From assembly GCF_014645735.1 (NCBI RefSeq), contig NZ_BMMH01000002.1:372001-436000 (forward strand): a stretch of DNA of 64,000 bases, read 5' to 3'. Position 1 is the stretch's first letter; every line of letters begins with the position of its first letter. Under the pieces are notes generated by a model that saw only the letters and a list, made by a program, of their open reading frames with translations, did no database searches and was not told the origin of the DNA. The translations under genes and the position numbers were made by a program. The stretch comes from Nocardia jinanensis (GTDB taxonomy: Bacteria; Actinomycetota; Actinomycetes; Mycobacteriales; Mycobacteriaceae). Below, piece by piece: positions 8,537 to 16,076 of this stretch.

Positions 8537-9046
8537 TCAGGCTCTGGACAGATCCTCGGACAGGTCCCGCGCCTCGACACCTTCGGGCAGCCGCACTTCA
8601 TCGATCAGTTCGGGCCGGTCGTCGTATTCCAGGCGCAGCGCCCGGCAGATGGTCGCGTACATGTCGTACAGGGTGGTGATGTAGGTGAGCTCGAGGATCT
8701 CCTGATCGCTCAGCGCGCCCCGCAGCACCTCGAACACCTCGTCCGGCACCCGGCCGCCGTCGTAGACGAGCGCGTCGGTGTAGGCCAGTACCGCCCGTTC
8801 GAGCGGAGAGTAACTGTCACTGATCTGCCAATGCGGCACAGCGGCGATCTTCTCCTCGGGCACTCCGAGCGAGCGCATCTGCTTACAGTGCTGGGAGAAG
8901 ACGAACTGGCTGCCCCGGGCGAATCCGGCCCGGCACTGTCCGAGTTCGCGCAGCGTGGGGTCGAGCGTCGCGTTGCGGTACACCGCGAAGCCCCGGACCG
9001 CGTGCCGGAACACCTCGGGCGACTGGGTCCGGCGCATATCGGACAT
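8537..9046 (-). CDS. carboxymuconolactone decarboxylase / AhpD-like protein
   Basis: A small all-alpha protein (169 residues from ATG 9046) of the CMD/AhpD-like family. The visible core is FVFSQHCKQMRSLGV, a family-type helix with His, then SPLERAVLAYTDAL and a C-terminal helix ending in ALRLEYDD. The paired CxxC of peroxiredoxin-reducing AhpD is absent, so it is not a classic alkylhydroperoxidase; it is closer to the CMD-like proteins of unknown activity. The frame continues upstream without any start codon before a stop, so ATG 9046 or 9037 must be used. It sits in the minus-strand redox cluster. Confidence 0.72.
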   Translation of the reverse strand: MSDMRRTQSPEVFRHAVRGFAVYRNATLDPTLRELGQCRAGFARGSQFVFSQHCKQMRSLGVPEEKIAAVPHWQISDSYSPLERAVLAYTDALVYDGGRVPDEVFEVLRGALSDQEILELTYITTLYDMYATICRALRLEYDDRPELIDEVRLPEGVEARDLSEDLSRA

Positions 9047-9373
9047 CGGACAGGCCGCCCGGATATCACCGAGATCCGCGATAGTCCTCGAGCGGGCCGC
9101 GCGGCGACGCAGCCGCGCCGGGCTGCTGCGGGTTTCCGATCCGCACCGCCTGAGCTGACCCCACGGACTCGTGCCGCCGGTAGCGGTCGCCCTCGGACGC
9201 CGGGGCTCGCTACCGGCGGCCCACCTGCTTTCCCGGGAAATACGAACTCGACCCGCGGTAGCCGGCCCGGCCACCGGGATCGGCGCGCTGCCGGGCAGCC
9301 TCATCGGCAGGGGCCCGGCTGTGTCGCCGGAGCGATCATCGGCCGATGCACAGCGAACTCGGAACACGACGAA

Positions 9374-9410
9374 GCCGCCGGAGAGCAGCTTCCGGCAGCT
9401 CCCCGGCGGC
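9374..9410 (-). terminator. stem-loop terminator downstream of the nitroreductase gene
   Basis: A 13-bp stem with one mismatch (9374-9386 with 9398-9410) and an 11-base loop. On the minus strand it lies about 150 bp beyond the stop of the nitroreductase at 9564 and is followed by a T-containing stretch. The rest of 9047-9563 shows no coding region I can support. Confidence 0.45.
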
Positions 9411-9563
9411 AAAACGGGCGGACCCAGGCCTCGTAAGACCCACACCGACCGGGGCGCGCAGATGGAACGGCCGCTCGAGCGAGGAACGATTCGGATCACA
9501 CCGACCCACACCCGGCTCCGCCGCCACCCGGGCTGCGGCCGATCGCGGTGATCCGTCTCGCGG

Positions 9564-10220
9564 TCACCAGCCGCCGATGTGGACGATCCGGTCCAGATCC
9601 GTCCGAACGGCGGGTTTGAAGTCGGTGCCCTTCGTGTACGCGACCGGCAGCAACGCACCCTGAGACACGGTGTCGTAAGGAATGCCGAGGATTTCGGCCG
9701 CTTCGCGCTCGTAGCTCAGATGCAGGGTGGTCCACGCCGTGCCGAGCCCGCGGGAACGGGCGGCCAGGCAGAAGCTCCACACCGCGGGAAACAGTGACGA
9801 CCAGTGAGACGCGCTCTGCGCACTGGGCGCCGCGTCCACCCGCCCCTCGATGCACGGAACGAGCAGGGTGGGCACCTCGCCCATCTTCTCCGCCAGATAC
9901 GTCGCCGAACTCGCGATACGCTGCCGGGCGGCATCGGCGGTGGAGTCCGAGCCGGCCTGGTTCCCCGGGAAGTACTTCGAGGCCGCGTAGCGTTCGAACG
10001 ACTTCCGGTACAGCTCCCCCAGCCCGCGTTTTCGCTCGGCGTCGGTGACCACGACCCAGTGCCAGCCCTGCTGGTTGGAACCACTCGGCGCCTGGACCGC
10101 CAGTTCGATACACTCCCGCACGACCTCGAGCGGGACCTCACGATCGAGGTCGAGTCGCTTTCGCACCGCCCGGGTGGTGGACAGCAGTTCGTCGGTCGAC
10201 AGGTCCAGCTCTCTCGGCAC
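9564..10220 (-). CDS. nitroreductase family protein
   Basis: A second FMN-type nitroreductase, 218 residues. The N-terminal FMN site reads STTRAVRKRLD, followed by AVQAPSGSNQQGWHWVVV, and the C-terminal half has AARSRGLGTAWTTLHL and ILGIPYDTVSQGALLPVAY. The GTG at 10220 is preferred because a GAAAGG ribosome binding site lies 7 bases upstream; another GTG at 10247 would add nine residues. It is the first gene of the minus-strand redox cluster and is divergent from the MarR gene 205 bp away, so the MarR protein might also control it. The substrate is unknown; relatives reduce nitro groups, quinones or flavins. Confidence 0.82.
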   Translation of the reverse strand: MPRELDLSTDELLSTTRAVRKRLDLDREVPLEVVRECIELAVQAPSGSNQQGWHWVVVTDAERKRGLGELYRKSFERYAASKYFPGNQAGSDSTADAARQRIASSATYLAEKMGEVPTLLVPCIEGRVDAAPSAQSASHWSSLFPAVWSFCLAARSRGLGTAWTTLHLSYEREAAEILGIPYDTVSQGALLPVAYTKGTDFKPAVRTDLDRIVHIGGW

Positions 10221-10354
10221 AATCACCCTTTCGATCGGACCGGGCACAACGCCCGGTTCGGCTAGTCAGCTCATTCGAGGCTAATCGAGGCGGCCACTGC
10301 GCAGAGCCGCACCCGGCCCCCACGACTCCGGCTCGGGCATGTCGGATTTGCGAT

Positions 10355-10385
10355 AGTTGATTACTGCAAGCAACTGATCTAGTTT
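10355..10385 (+). promoter_or_regulatory. promoter of the marR-efflux operon with overlapping dyad
   Basis: A sigma-70-like promoter TTGATT (10357-10362), 17-bp spacer, TAGTTT (10380-10385), lies 40 bp before the MarR start. An inverted repeat AGTTG/CAACT (10355-10359 and 10371-10375) covers the -35 element and spacer, as expected for autorepression by the MarR protein. The local sequence is visibly AT-richer than its surroundings. Confidence 0.45.
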
Positions 10386-10424
10386 TAGTTAGCGAAGGGA
10401 ACTAACCACCGGTTTGGAGTTATC

Positions 10425-10916
10425 GTGCCAGTCTCATCGGATACCACACAGAACCTCCTCGGTGAACTGTTCCTGATCAGCCGTGCTCTCCGGAGCACTC
10501 TGGCCCATTCCGACGCGGGCCAGCTCCTTCCCGGCGGGCTCGGCGTACTGTCCACTCTCGAGACGGCGGGCCCCTGCCGGCAGGTGGGCCTCGCGGCCGA
10601 CCTCCGTATCACCCCGTCGGCGATGAGCCGGCATATCACCGAACTGGCCGCCGCCGGATATATCAGCCGCGAGGCCGATCCGAGCGACGGTCGCGCCAGC
10701 CTGGTCCAGCTCACCCCCGAAGGCCAGGATCTACTGCACCACATACGGGCATTCCACACCCAGCACCTCCAGGAAACCCTCGTCGACTGGACCGAGGACG
10801 ACGTGGAACAGGCGTACCAGGTGGTACGCCGCCTCCGGAATTCCCTCAACTCCCGGGACCGCTGTGGCACGGCGGACGAGAACCCGCAGGTTTCGAAAGA
10901 GAGAGCCGATGTCTGA
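10425..10916 (+). CDS. MarR-family transcriptional regulator
   Basis: A 163-residue winged-helix repressor. The HTH is LAADLRITPSAMSRHITELAAAGYI and the wing carries READPSDGRASLVQLT, the family's conserved DxRxxxxxLT pattern. MarR dimers usually repress a linked efflux pump and release DNA when a phenolic or drug ligand binds. The start is GTG 10425. The stop codon overlaps the start of the efflux gene (ATGTCTGA), which shows translational coupling and strongly suggests that it controls that pump. A dyad inside its own promoter (10355-10375) is a good autoregulation site. The ligand is not readable from sequence. Confidence 0.9.
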   Translation: MPVSSDTTQNLLGELFLISRALRSTLAHSDAGQLLPGGLGVLSTLETAGPCRQVGLAADLRITPSAMSRHITELAAAGYISREADPSDGRASLVQLTPEGQDLLHHIRAFHTQHLQETLVDWTEDDVEQAYQVVRRLRNSLNSRDRCGTADENPQVSKERADV

Positions 10917-13500
10917 CACCGAGGCGCCAGCCTCTCGCGATCCGCTCGCCATGAGCCATCGCGAAATCCTCGAAGCGATGACCGGTCTGCTGGCGGCGCT
11001 GTTCACCGCGCTGCTGAGCACGACCATCGTCGCCAATGCCCTGCCCACGATCATCGGCGATCTACAGGCCTCACAGACGGCCTACGCCTGGGTCATCACC
11101 ACGGCACTGCTCACCAACGCGGCCTCGACGCCGATCTGGGGCAAACTGGCCGACCTGTTCAACAAGAAGACGCTGGTGCAGCTGGGCATCGTGATCTTCG
11201 TCGTCGGCTCGGTGATCGCTGGGTTCGCGCACGATGTCGGGCTACTCCTGGCCGCTCGCGCCCTACAGGGCGTCGGCATGGGCGGTTTGACGGCTCTTGT
11301 CGTCGCGATCATCGGCAGCATCATCCCGCCCCGTGAACGCGGTCGGTATTCCGGCTATATGGGTGCGGTCATGGCGGTCTCGATGACCGGCGGACCGATC
11401 CTCGGTGGCGTGATCGTCGACAGCCCGCTCGGCTGGCGCTGGTGCTTCTTCATCTGCATCCCGCTCGCCGTGATCGCGCTGTTCCTCCTGCAGCGCACGC
11501 TACGACTGCCCACCACCCGCAAGAAGGGTGTGAGCATCGACTGGCTCGGCGCCACTCTGCTCACCGCCGGCGTCTCCGTACTGCTGATCTGGGTGTCCTT
11601 CGCCGGTAAATCCGGTTACTACGACTGGTGGTCCACCGAATCCGCGCTCTATGTGGGCGGCGGGGTGTTGCTACTGGCACTGACGGTCCTCGTCGAGTCG
11701 CGGGTCAAGGATCCGGTCATCCCGCTCAAGATCATCACCGAACGCACCACCGCGCTGGCCATCATCGCCTCGATCGCCGTGGGTGTGGGCATGTTCGGTG
11801 CCACCACCTTCCTCGGGCAGTACCTCCAGACCGCCCGCGGCTACTCCCCGACCGCCGCCGGTCTGCTGTCGTCACCGATGGTGGCCGGAATGCTCGTGGC
11901 CTCGGTGGTCTCCGGTCAGCTGATCACCAGGTTCGGTAAGTGGAAGCGCTTCGTCGTCACCGGCGCGGCCCTGCTGGTGATCGGATTCGCCCTGCTGTCC
12001 ACGGTCGACCACGCCACGAACATCTGGCTCATCGGCTGCTTCATCACCCTGACCGGCGCCGGCGTCGGCATGATGATGCAGAACCTGGTGCTGGCGGTGC
12101 AGAACACCGTGAGCGTGCACAATATCGGCGCGGCCTCCAGCAGCGTCGCTTTCTTCCGCACCTTCGGCGGCGCCATCGGGGTCTCGGTACTGGGTTCGGT
12201 ACTGGCGACCCGGGTCGGCGAACTGTCCACCGCGCGGTTCGCCGAACTCGGTATCCACACGGCCTCCTCCGGCAGCGGCAATCTCGATCTCACAGCGCTA
12301 CCCGCCCCGATCGCCGAGATCGTGCGCTTCGCCTACGGCGACGCCACCGGGCGGATCTTCCTGATCGCGGCGGTGACCACCGCCGTGGCGCTCGTCGCGA
12401 CCGCCCTGCTCCCGAACCGCCCGCTGCGGCGCACCATCGATATCGAGCCGCCCGTCGACCCCGCGGCGGCCACCGATATGGACCCAAAGGATCGGGTGCC
12501 CGACGATCTCGCCGATCTGGAGAGCACCCCGGCGGCCCCCGAGCCCGCGGGCCGGCACCACGCACCGATGGCCCAGGAGACCGACGATCCGCGGACCGAG
12601 CCGGCACCGGTACCCGTCGGCGCGCTCACCGCGCAGGCGACCGCCGGGCAGAACGGGCACGGCATGTACAGCGCGGCCGTGACCACGGAGAACTCACTGC
12701 CGGGTTCCCGGTCTTCCGGGACAGGCGAGGAGAGCGGATCGTTCCATGGCCGTATCACCCGCGAGGACGGACACCCGGTACCGAGTGCGGCGCTGACCCT
12801 GATCGACCAGCGCGGGCACCAGGTCGCGCGGGCCGCCGGGTCCACCGACGGCAATTTCGCGATCAGCGCGCCCGGACCGGGCAGTTATGTGCTGATCGTA
12901 TCGGCTCCGGGACATCGGCCGACGGCGGTCAATGTCGCACACGCCGCGCAGTCCCAGCGCACGGATCTCACCCTCTCGGGGCTCGGCGAACTGTCGGGCA
13001 CGGTCCGGTCGGCCCGCGGCGGTGCGCCGTTGGCCGGTGCGACAGTGACGGTCACCGACCAGTACGGCGAGGTCGTCGCGTCGGCCGCATCGGCCGAGGA
13101 TGGCGCGTACCTGTGCCACGGCGTGGTCCCGGGGACCTACACCCTGGTCGCGGTCGCCGAACATATGCGTCCGACCGCCACAGCACTGACCGTGCCCGAC
13201 AGCGGCCGGCTGCGTCACGAGATCGAACTCGCTCCGATGGCCGTGCTGACCGGATCGGCCCGGGCGGACGGCGGCCGAGTAGTGGCGGATATCCAGATCA
13301 CCGTCCTCGACGCCACCGGCGATGTCACCGCCACAGCACGCACCGACGAGGACGGGCGCTACACCGTGCCCGATCTGCCCGAAGGGCAGTACACGGTTGT
13401 GGCCCGGGGCTATCCGCCGGTCACCGGGCAGATCAGTATCTCCGGTGAAGAGGTCGGATACGACGTCGAGCTCGGATACGGAACCGACGAGCAGGGGTGA
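10909..13500 (+). CDS. DHA2-family MFS drug efflux transporter with three C-terminal carboxypeptidase-regulatory-like repeats
   Basis: An 863-residue protein in two parts. Residues 1 to about 500 form a 14-helix EmrB/QacA-type proton-driven exporter, with motif A at KLADLFNKKT and motif C at MAVSMTGGPILGG. After a polar, Pro/Glu-rich linker (about 504-610) come three repeats of about 83 residues (about 611-693, 694-777 and 778-855). Each has the pattern GxV, GAxVTVxDxxG, (T/A)DxDGxY, LPxGxYTxVAxA typical of transthyretin-like carboxypeptidase regulatory domains. The start at 10909 overlaps the MarR stop. Normal pumps of this family are 450-550 residues, so the tail is an addition seen only in some actinobacteria. 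Its sidedness and function are unknown; binding of other envelope proteins or of peptidoglycan is possible. Confidence 0.9.
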   Translation: MSDTEAPASRDPLAMSHREILEAMTGLLAALFTALLSTTIVANALPTIIGDLQASQTAYAWVITTALLTNAASTPIWGKLADLFNKKTLVQLGIVIFVVGSVIAGFAHDVGLLLAARALQGVGMGGLTALVVAIIGSIIPPRERGRYSGYMGAVMAVSMTGGPILGGVIVDSPLGWRWCFFICIPLAVIALFLLQRTLRLPTTRKKGVSIDWLGATLLTAGVSVLLIWVSFAGKSGYYDWWSTESALYVGGGVLLLALTVLVESRVKDPVIPLKIITERTTALAIIASIAVGVGMFGATTFLGQYLQTARGYSPTAAGLLSSPMVAGMLVASVVSGQLITRFGKWKRFVVTGAALLVIGFALLSTVDHATNIWLIGCFITLTGAGVGMMMQNLVLAVQNTVSVHNIGAASSSVAFFRTFGGAIGVSVLGSVLATRVGELSTARFAELGIHTASSGSGNLDLTALPAPIAEIVRFAYGDATGRIFLIAAVTTAVALVATALLPNRPLRRTIDIEPPVDPAAATDMDPKDRVPDDLADLESTPAAPEPAGRHHAPMAQETDDPRTEPAPVPVGALTAQATAGQNGHGMYSAAVTTENSLPGSRSSGTGEESGSFHGRITREDGHPVPSAALTLIDQRGHQVARAAGSTDGNFAISAPGPGSYVLIVSAPGHRPTAVNVAHAAQSQRTDLTLSGLGELSGTVRSARGGAPLAGATVTVTDQYGEVVASAASAEDGAYLCHGVVPGTYTLVAVAEHMRPTATALTVPDSGRLRHEIELAPMAVLTGSARADGGRVVADIQITVLDATGDVTATARTDEDGRYTVPDLPEGQYTVVARGYPPVTGQISISGEEVGYDVELGYGTDEQG

Positions 13501-13689
13501 CCGAGCGGCTGCGGGGTGGTCCGGGAAGGGACTCCCCCGCAGCAGGTTCCGGAATGCCACCTCCGGCATTGCCCGATGCGCGACCAGGGCAACCGTGCCG
13601 AGCTTGTCGCCCCTCTCCACCGAGCCCGGTCGGCCACGGCCGCGGTTCGACATGGCTGAGCTCGCGGGTGATCGACAGGAGGCACATCC

Positions 13690-13881
13690 ATGACTGCTAC
13701 GCACACCGAGGTAACCGACCGAGCCGGCGACACCGGCAGTGCGGGCCTCTGCGGTGGAGATCACTGCGGGATCGCGGGTCAGCGCACCCGGAACAAAGCC
13801 GGGTCACCACTGCGGTCGATCGATACTCATCGTGGGCAGGCACCGCGACCTCGGCGCGACCCTTGGCGTGACCGTCGGTGA
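13690..13881 (+). CDS. possible small ORF (63 aa) with a CGGDHC motif
   Basis: ATG 13690 is preceded by a perfect AGGAGG at the right distance. The first half reads like a real peptide (MTATHTEVTDRAGDTG, then GLCGGDHCGIAG); the second half is Arg/Pro-rich and less convincing. It may be a genuine small protein, a decayed gene start, or chance. No family was recognised. It is 190 bp past the efflux pump and before the secreted peptide gene. Confidence 0.3.
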   Translation: MTATHTEVTDRAGDTGSAGLCGGDHCGIAGQRTRNKAGSPLRSIDTHRGQAPRPRRDPWRDRR

Positions 13882-14004
13882 CCCTATCGTGACCTCGCGG
13901 CCGGAAATTGATGATTCCTTGTCTGGATTCGACCTTGTGACCGGCGAAAACTAGGGGTGCTGTGCGAATGATATCCGTGGTTTCAGCCGACCGAAGGATG
14001 TGCG

Positions 14005-14172
14005 ATGTCAACCAGAATCACCAAGATCTTCGCCGCGACCGCGATCGCTCTCTCCCTGGGCGCCATCGCGGCTCCTGTCGCCTCGGCGTCAGCTGTGTCC
14101 GCCACCCCGATCGAGGGCTCGGTCGTGATCGGAATCTGCGTGCCTCTCGGCAGCGCCGAAGTCTGCATCTGA
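14005..14172 (+). CDS. small secreted peptide with two cysteines (55 aa)
   Basis: A 55-residue protein with a clear Sec signal peptide: basic start MSTRITK, hydrophobic core with AIALSLGAIAA, and an Ala-x-Ala site (PVASASA) giving a mature chain of about 26-29 residues. The mature part ends GICVPLGSAEVCI; its only two cysteines are ten residues apart and could form one disulfide. ATG 14005 has GAAGGA six bases upstream. The 500 bp before it hold no firm gene, so it is probably monocistronic; a long hairpin at 14326-14389 lies downstream. No family was recognised. A small exported peptide or surface-associated factor is the most that can be said. Confidence 0.7.
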   Translation: MSTRITKIFAATAIALSLGAIAAPVASASAVSATPIEGSVVIGICVPLGSAEVCI

Positions 14173-14325
14173 GATCCGTGACCACGGATCGCCCCCGCCG
14201 GTGAGCTGTTGGCCGGTGCGGGTGCGGGAGTAGCAGTCCGGCCCGGCGCGGCCGGGTGAATCATCTCTTTTACTGATCTCGACACAACCGCGAACCAACC
14301 GGAAGAGCGCACGTTGCTCGTCGAG

Positions 14326-14389
14326 GAGCGTGCGCCGGGATGAGCAGGTCGCCACCACGCGTGACCTGCTCATCCGTTTTCGCACGCTC
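14326..14389. terminator. long two-part stem-loop between convergent small genes
   Basis: Two stacked perfect stems: 9 bp (14326-14334 with 14381-14389) and 13 bp (14338-14350 with 14363-14375) around a 12-base loop. It lies between the secreted peptide (plus, ends 14172) and the micropeptide (minus, ends 14512), so a shared two-way terminator is the likely role. Confidence 0.6.
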
Positions 14390-14511
14390 ATCGTGGGGCG
14401 ATATTGTGCCGCGCGGCGGCCGGCCGGCCGAGCGCAAACCACCGTCCACGACCTGTACCCGGCCACCCGATATGGTTCCGCCTCGGTTCTCCCGGGCAGG
14501 CCCGGGATCGC

Positions 14512-14571
14512 TCAGAACATCATCATCATGACCATCATGATCATCATGTAACTGAAGAAGTTTTGGGACAT
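14512..14571 (-). CDS. methionine-rich 19-residue micropeptide
   Basis: The frame is ATG to TGA and encodes MSQNFFSYMMIMMVMMMMF; nine of the 19 residues are methionine. A strong ribosome binding site (GGAAGGGAG) lies six bases upstream of the ATG, which is the main reason for calling it real. The chain is long enough and hydrophobic enough to insert as a single short membrane helix. Clustered Met thioethers can bind Cu(I) or Ag(I), but no metal is shown by the sequence. An inverted repeat about 70 bp upstream (14638-14666) may control it. A leader-peptide role is possible, but no reading frame follows directly downstream on the same strand, which argues against attenuation of a downstream gene. 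No known family was recognised. Confidence 0.6.
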   Translation of the reverse strand: MSQNFFSYMMIMMVMMMMF

Positions 14572-14637
14572 CTCGAACTCCCTTCCGTTGGATCGACCCG
14601 TCCGTATGAGGCGCCGGACGCAACCGCGGCAACTATG

Positions 14638-14666
14638 CCGTTGTTGAACGGTACGATATTCAACGG
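14638..14666. promoter_or_regulatory. inverted repeat upstream of the micropeptide
   Basis: CCGTTG (14638-14643) and CAACGG (14661-14666) flank a second dyad TTGAA/TTCAA, giving a nested 29-bp palindrome. It lies 67 bp upstream of the micropeptide ATG on the minus strand, in an AT-richer patch. It looks like an operator rather than a terminator because no gene ends nearby on either strand. Confidence 0.4.
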
Positions 14667-14754
14667 CTTGAGGTTTCGAAGAGACGCTTCCCTTTCCGGG
14701 GAACAGAGAACCGAGTCCACACCCCGCCCACCCAGCTCCCGCGGATGGCGACAG

Positions 14755-15456
14755 CTAGTGCGGCGAAGGGGTTTTCAAATGCGCGTCGAAGAACGCGAAA
14801 ACGCGTCGCCAGGCATCATCGGTGGCTTCCGCGTCGTAGCCGAGCCCCGTCACTCGTATTACGGGCTCCACAGGTAGCCGGTTGGCGAAGCCGTGAGTGA
14901 CCCCGGAATAAGTCTTGACATCGTGTGCCACGCCGTAATCGTCGAGCACCTGTTCCAGCCGGTGCGCGCGGCCGATATTGATCGGATCCAACCGGCCGTA
15001 GCTGGCCACGATCGGGCAGCTGCCGCGCAGCGTCTCGGCGTAGTTGCCCCGGCTGGTCGGATAGAACGGAGCGGCGGCATCGAAACCGCGTGGCGCGGTC
15101 AGCAACGCGAAACCCCCGCCCATACAGAAACCGGCCACCGCGACGCGGCCGGTGCTCGACGAATCGTCGCGCACCCGCCGCAGCGCCGCGAGAATATCGC
15201 GCACCGTCTTTCCCGCACCGGTGAACAGCAGATCGCGGAAAACCCCTGGCACACACCGCGGCCCGCGGAAGAACAGATCCGGCGCGATCACCAGATAGCC
15301 GTTATCGGCCAGCATGCGGGCATTGCGGCGCAGATCCGAGGTCAGACCGACCGCGTCGTGCAACAGCACCACCCCGGGCCACGGTCCGGCGCCCTCGGGC
15401 GACTCCCATACGGCCTCGATATCGCCGTCGGGCGCGGACACCTCGATCATCGTCAT
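14755..15456 (-). CDS. dienelactone hydrolase family alpha/beta hydrolase
   Basis: A 233-residue alpha/beta hydrolase of the dienelactone hydrolase family, which opens carboxymethylene butenolides or similar lactones/esters in the cytosol. The triad is Cys111 in the nucleophile elbow GFCMGGG, Asp157 (GRLDP) and His188 (VTHGF). The start MTMIEV at 15456 fits the family; the N-terminal strand and the oxyanion region VVLLHDAVGL are complete. The gene stands alone between the micropeptide and the PepSY gene, with 122 bp to the latter. A general detoxifying or aromatic-degradation hydrolase is likely; the substrate is unknown. Confidence 0.88.
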   Translation of the reverse strand: MTMIEVSAPDGDIEAVWESPEGAGPWPGVVLLHDAVGLTSDLRRNARMLADNGYLVIAPDLFFRGPRCVPGVFRDLLFTGAGKTVRDILAALRRVRDDSSSTGRVAVAGFCMGGGFALLTAPRGFDAAAPFYPTSRGNYAETLRGSCPIVASYGRLDPINIGRAHRLEQVLDDYGVAHDVKTYSGVTHGFANRLPVEPVIRVTGLGYDAEATDDAWRRVFAFFDAHLKTPSPH

Positions 15457-15578
15457 CAGCGGTCACCTCTGTTCGATCCGGAACTCTCGCAGACAACAGC
15501 GGGGTGAGTCTACTGCCGATTGTGGTGCGGTCGCCCGCGGCGCCGCGGGCGGGTTCGCACGGCGGACGACTTCCCCGC

Positions 15579-15956
15579 TCAGTCGTGATCGACAGTGCCG
15601 ATGACCTCGCCCGTCCGCGCGTCCACGGTGACCTCGTATTCCACACCGGCGGAGGTCACAACCTCCACCTCCCATACCGGCGTGCGATGCTCGGTCTCGA
15701 ATTCGGCCGAGACCGAGCGACTGTCCGGTACCGCGGCCGCGGCGATATCCATGGCCCGCGAGCGATCGATTCCCGGATCGGCGACAAGTGACCACTCGGT
15801 GCCCGGCACACCCTGCGCGGCGGTGCCGATCTGCGGGGCGTGCCCGAGAGCGACGGTGGCGACGCCGATACTGGCGCCGGCGACCACGGCCGCGACAACG
15901 GCGCCGATGAGAATCCAGCGTAGACCGCCGACCGCGTGACGAATGACGCTTGCCAT
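15579..15956 (-). CDS. PepSY-domain membrane protein
   Basis: A 125-residue protein with one N-terminal membrane helix (about 12-37, GGLRWILIGAVVAAVVAG) and an extracytoplasmic PepSY domain (DRSRAMDIAAAAVPDSR, then WEVEVVTSAGVEYEVTVDARTGEVIG). PepSY domains often inhibit proteases or act as sensory partners of histidine kinases. The start is fixed by AGGAGG seven bases before ATG 15956. It is divergent from the response regulator gene 120 bp away, and CTGAAG direct repeats between them (16026-16043) suggest that the regulator controls both. A role as accessory sensor or feedback target of the adjacent two-component system is inferred from position. Confidence 0.85.
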   Translation of the reverse strand: MASVIRHAVGGLRWILIGAVVAAVVAGASIGVATVALGHAPQIGTAAQGVPGTEWSLVADPGIDRSRAMDIAAAAVPDSRSVSAEFETEHRTPVWEVEVVTSAGVEYEVTVDARTGEVIGTVDHD

Positions 15957-16025
15957 GGTGAAACCTCCTGGGTGGATGTTCGTCCCGAATGTGCTCACCA
16001 CTGTGGCAAGGAGATACTGAACGTG

Positions 16026-16053
16026 ACCTGAAGCCACCTGAAGAAGATTTCAG
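16026..16053. promoter_or_regulatory. tandem CTGAAG repeats, likely response-regulator site
   Basis: ACCTGAAG occurs twice with 10-bp spacing (16026-16033 and 16036-16043), followed by TTTCAG in opposite sense (about 16048-16053). Direct repeats one helical turn apart are typical of OmpR-type response regulators. The site lies about 25-50 bp before the response regulator start and 70-97 bp from the PepSY start, well placed for control of both. A similar array occurs at 32165-32201. Confidence 0.5.
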
Positions 16054-16076
16054 CAACGATCTGCCACTCTGGGTAG

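Noticed and set aside
12694..13764. 356-codon minus-strand frame opposite the tail of the efflux pump
   Set aside because: It is antisense to the conserved repeats and has no recognisable domain.
14512..14571. Simple CAT/ATG triplet repeat rather than a gene
   Set aside because: The CAT triplets are interrupted (GTC, ATC codons), the frame begins with non-repeat codons, and a strong RBS sits at the right distance, so a coding explanation is better; chance cannot be fully excluded.
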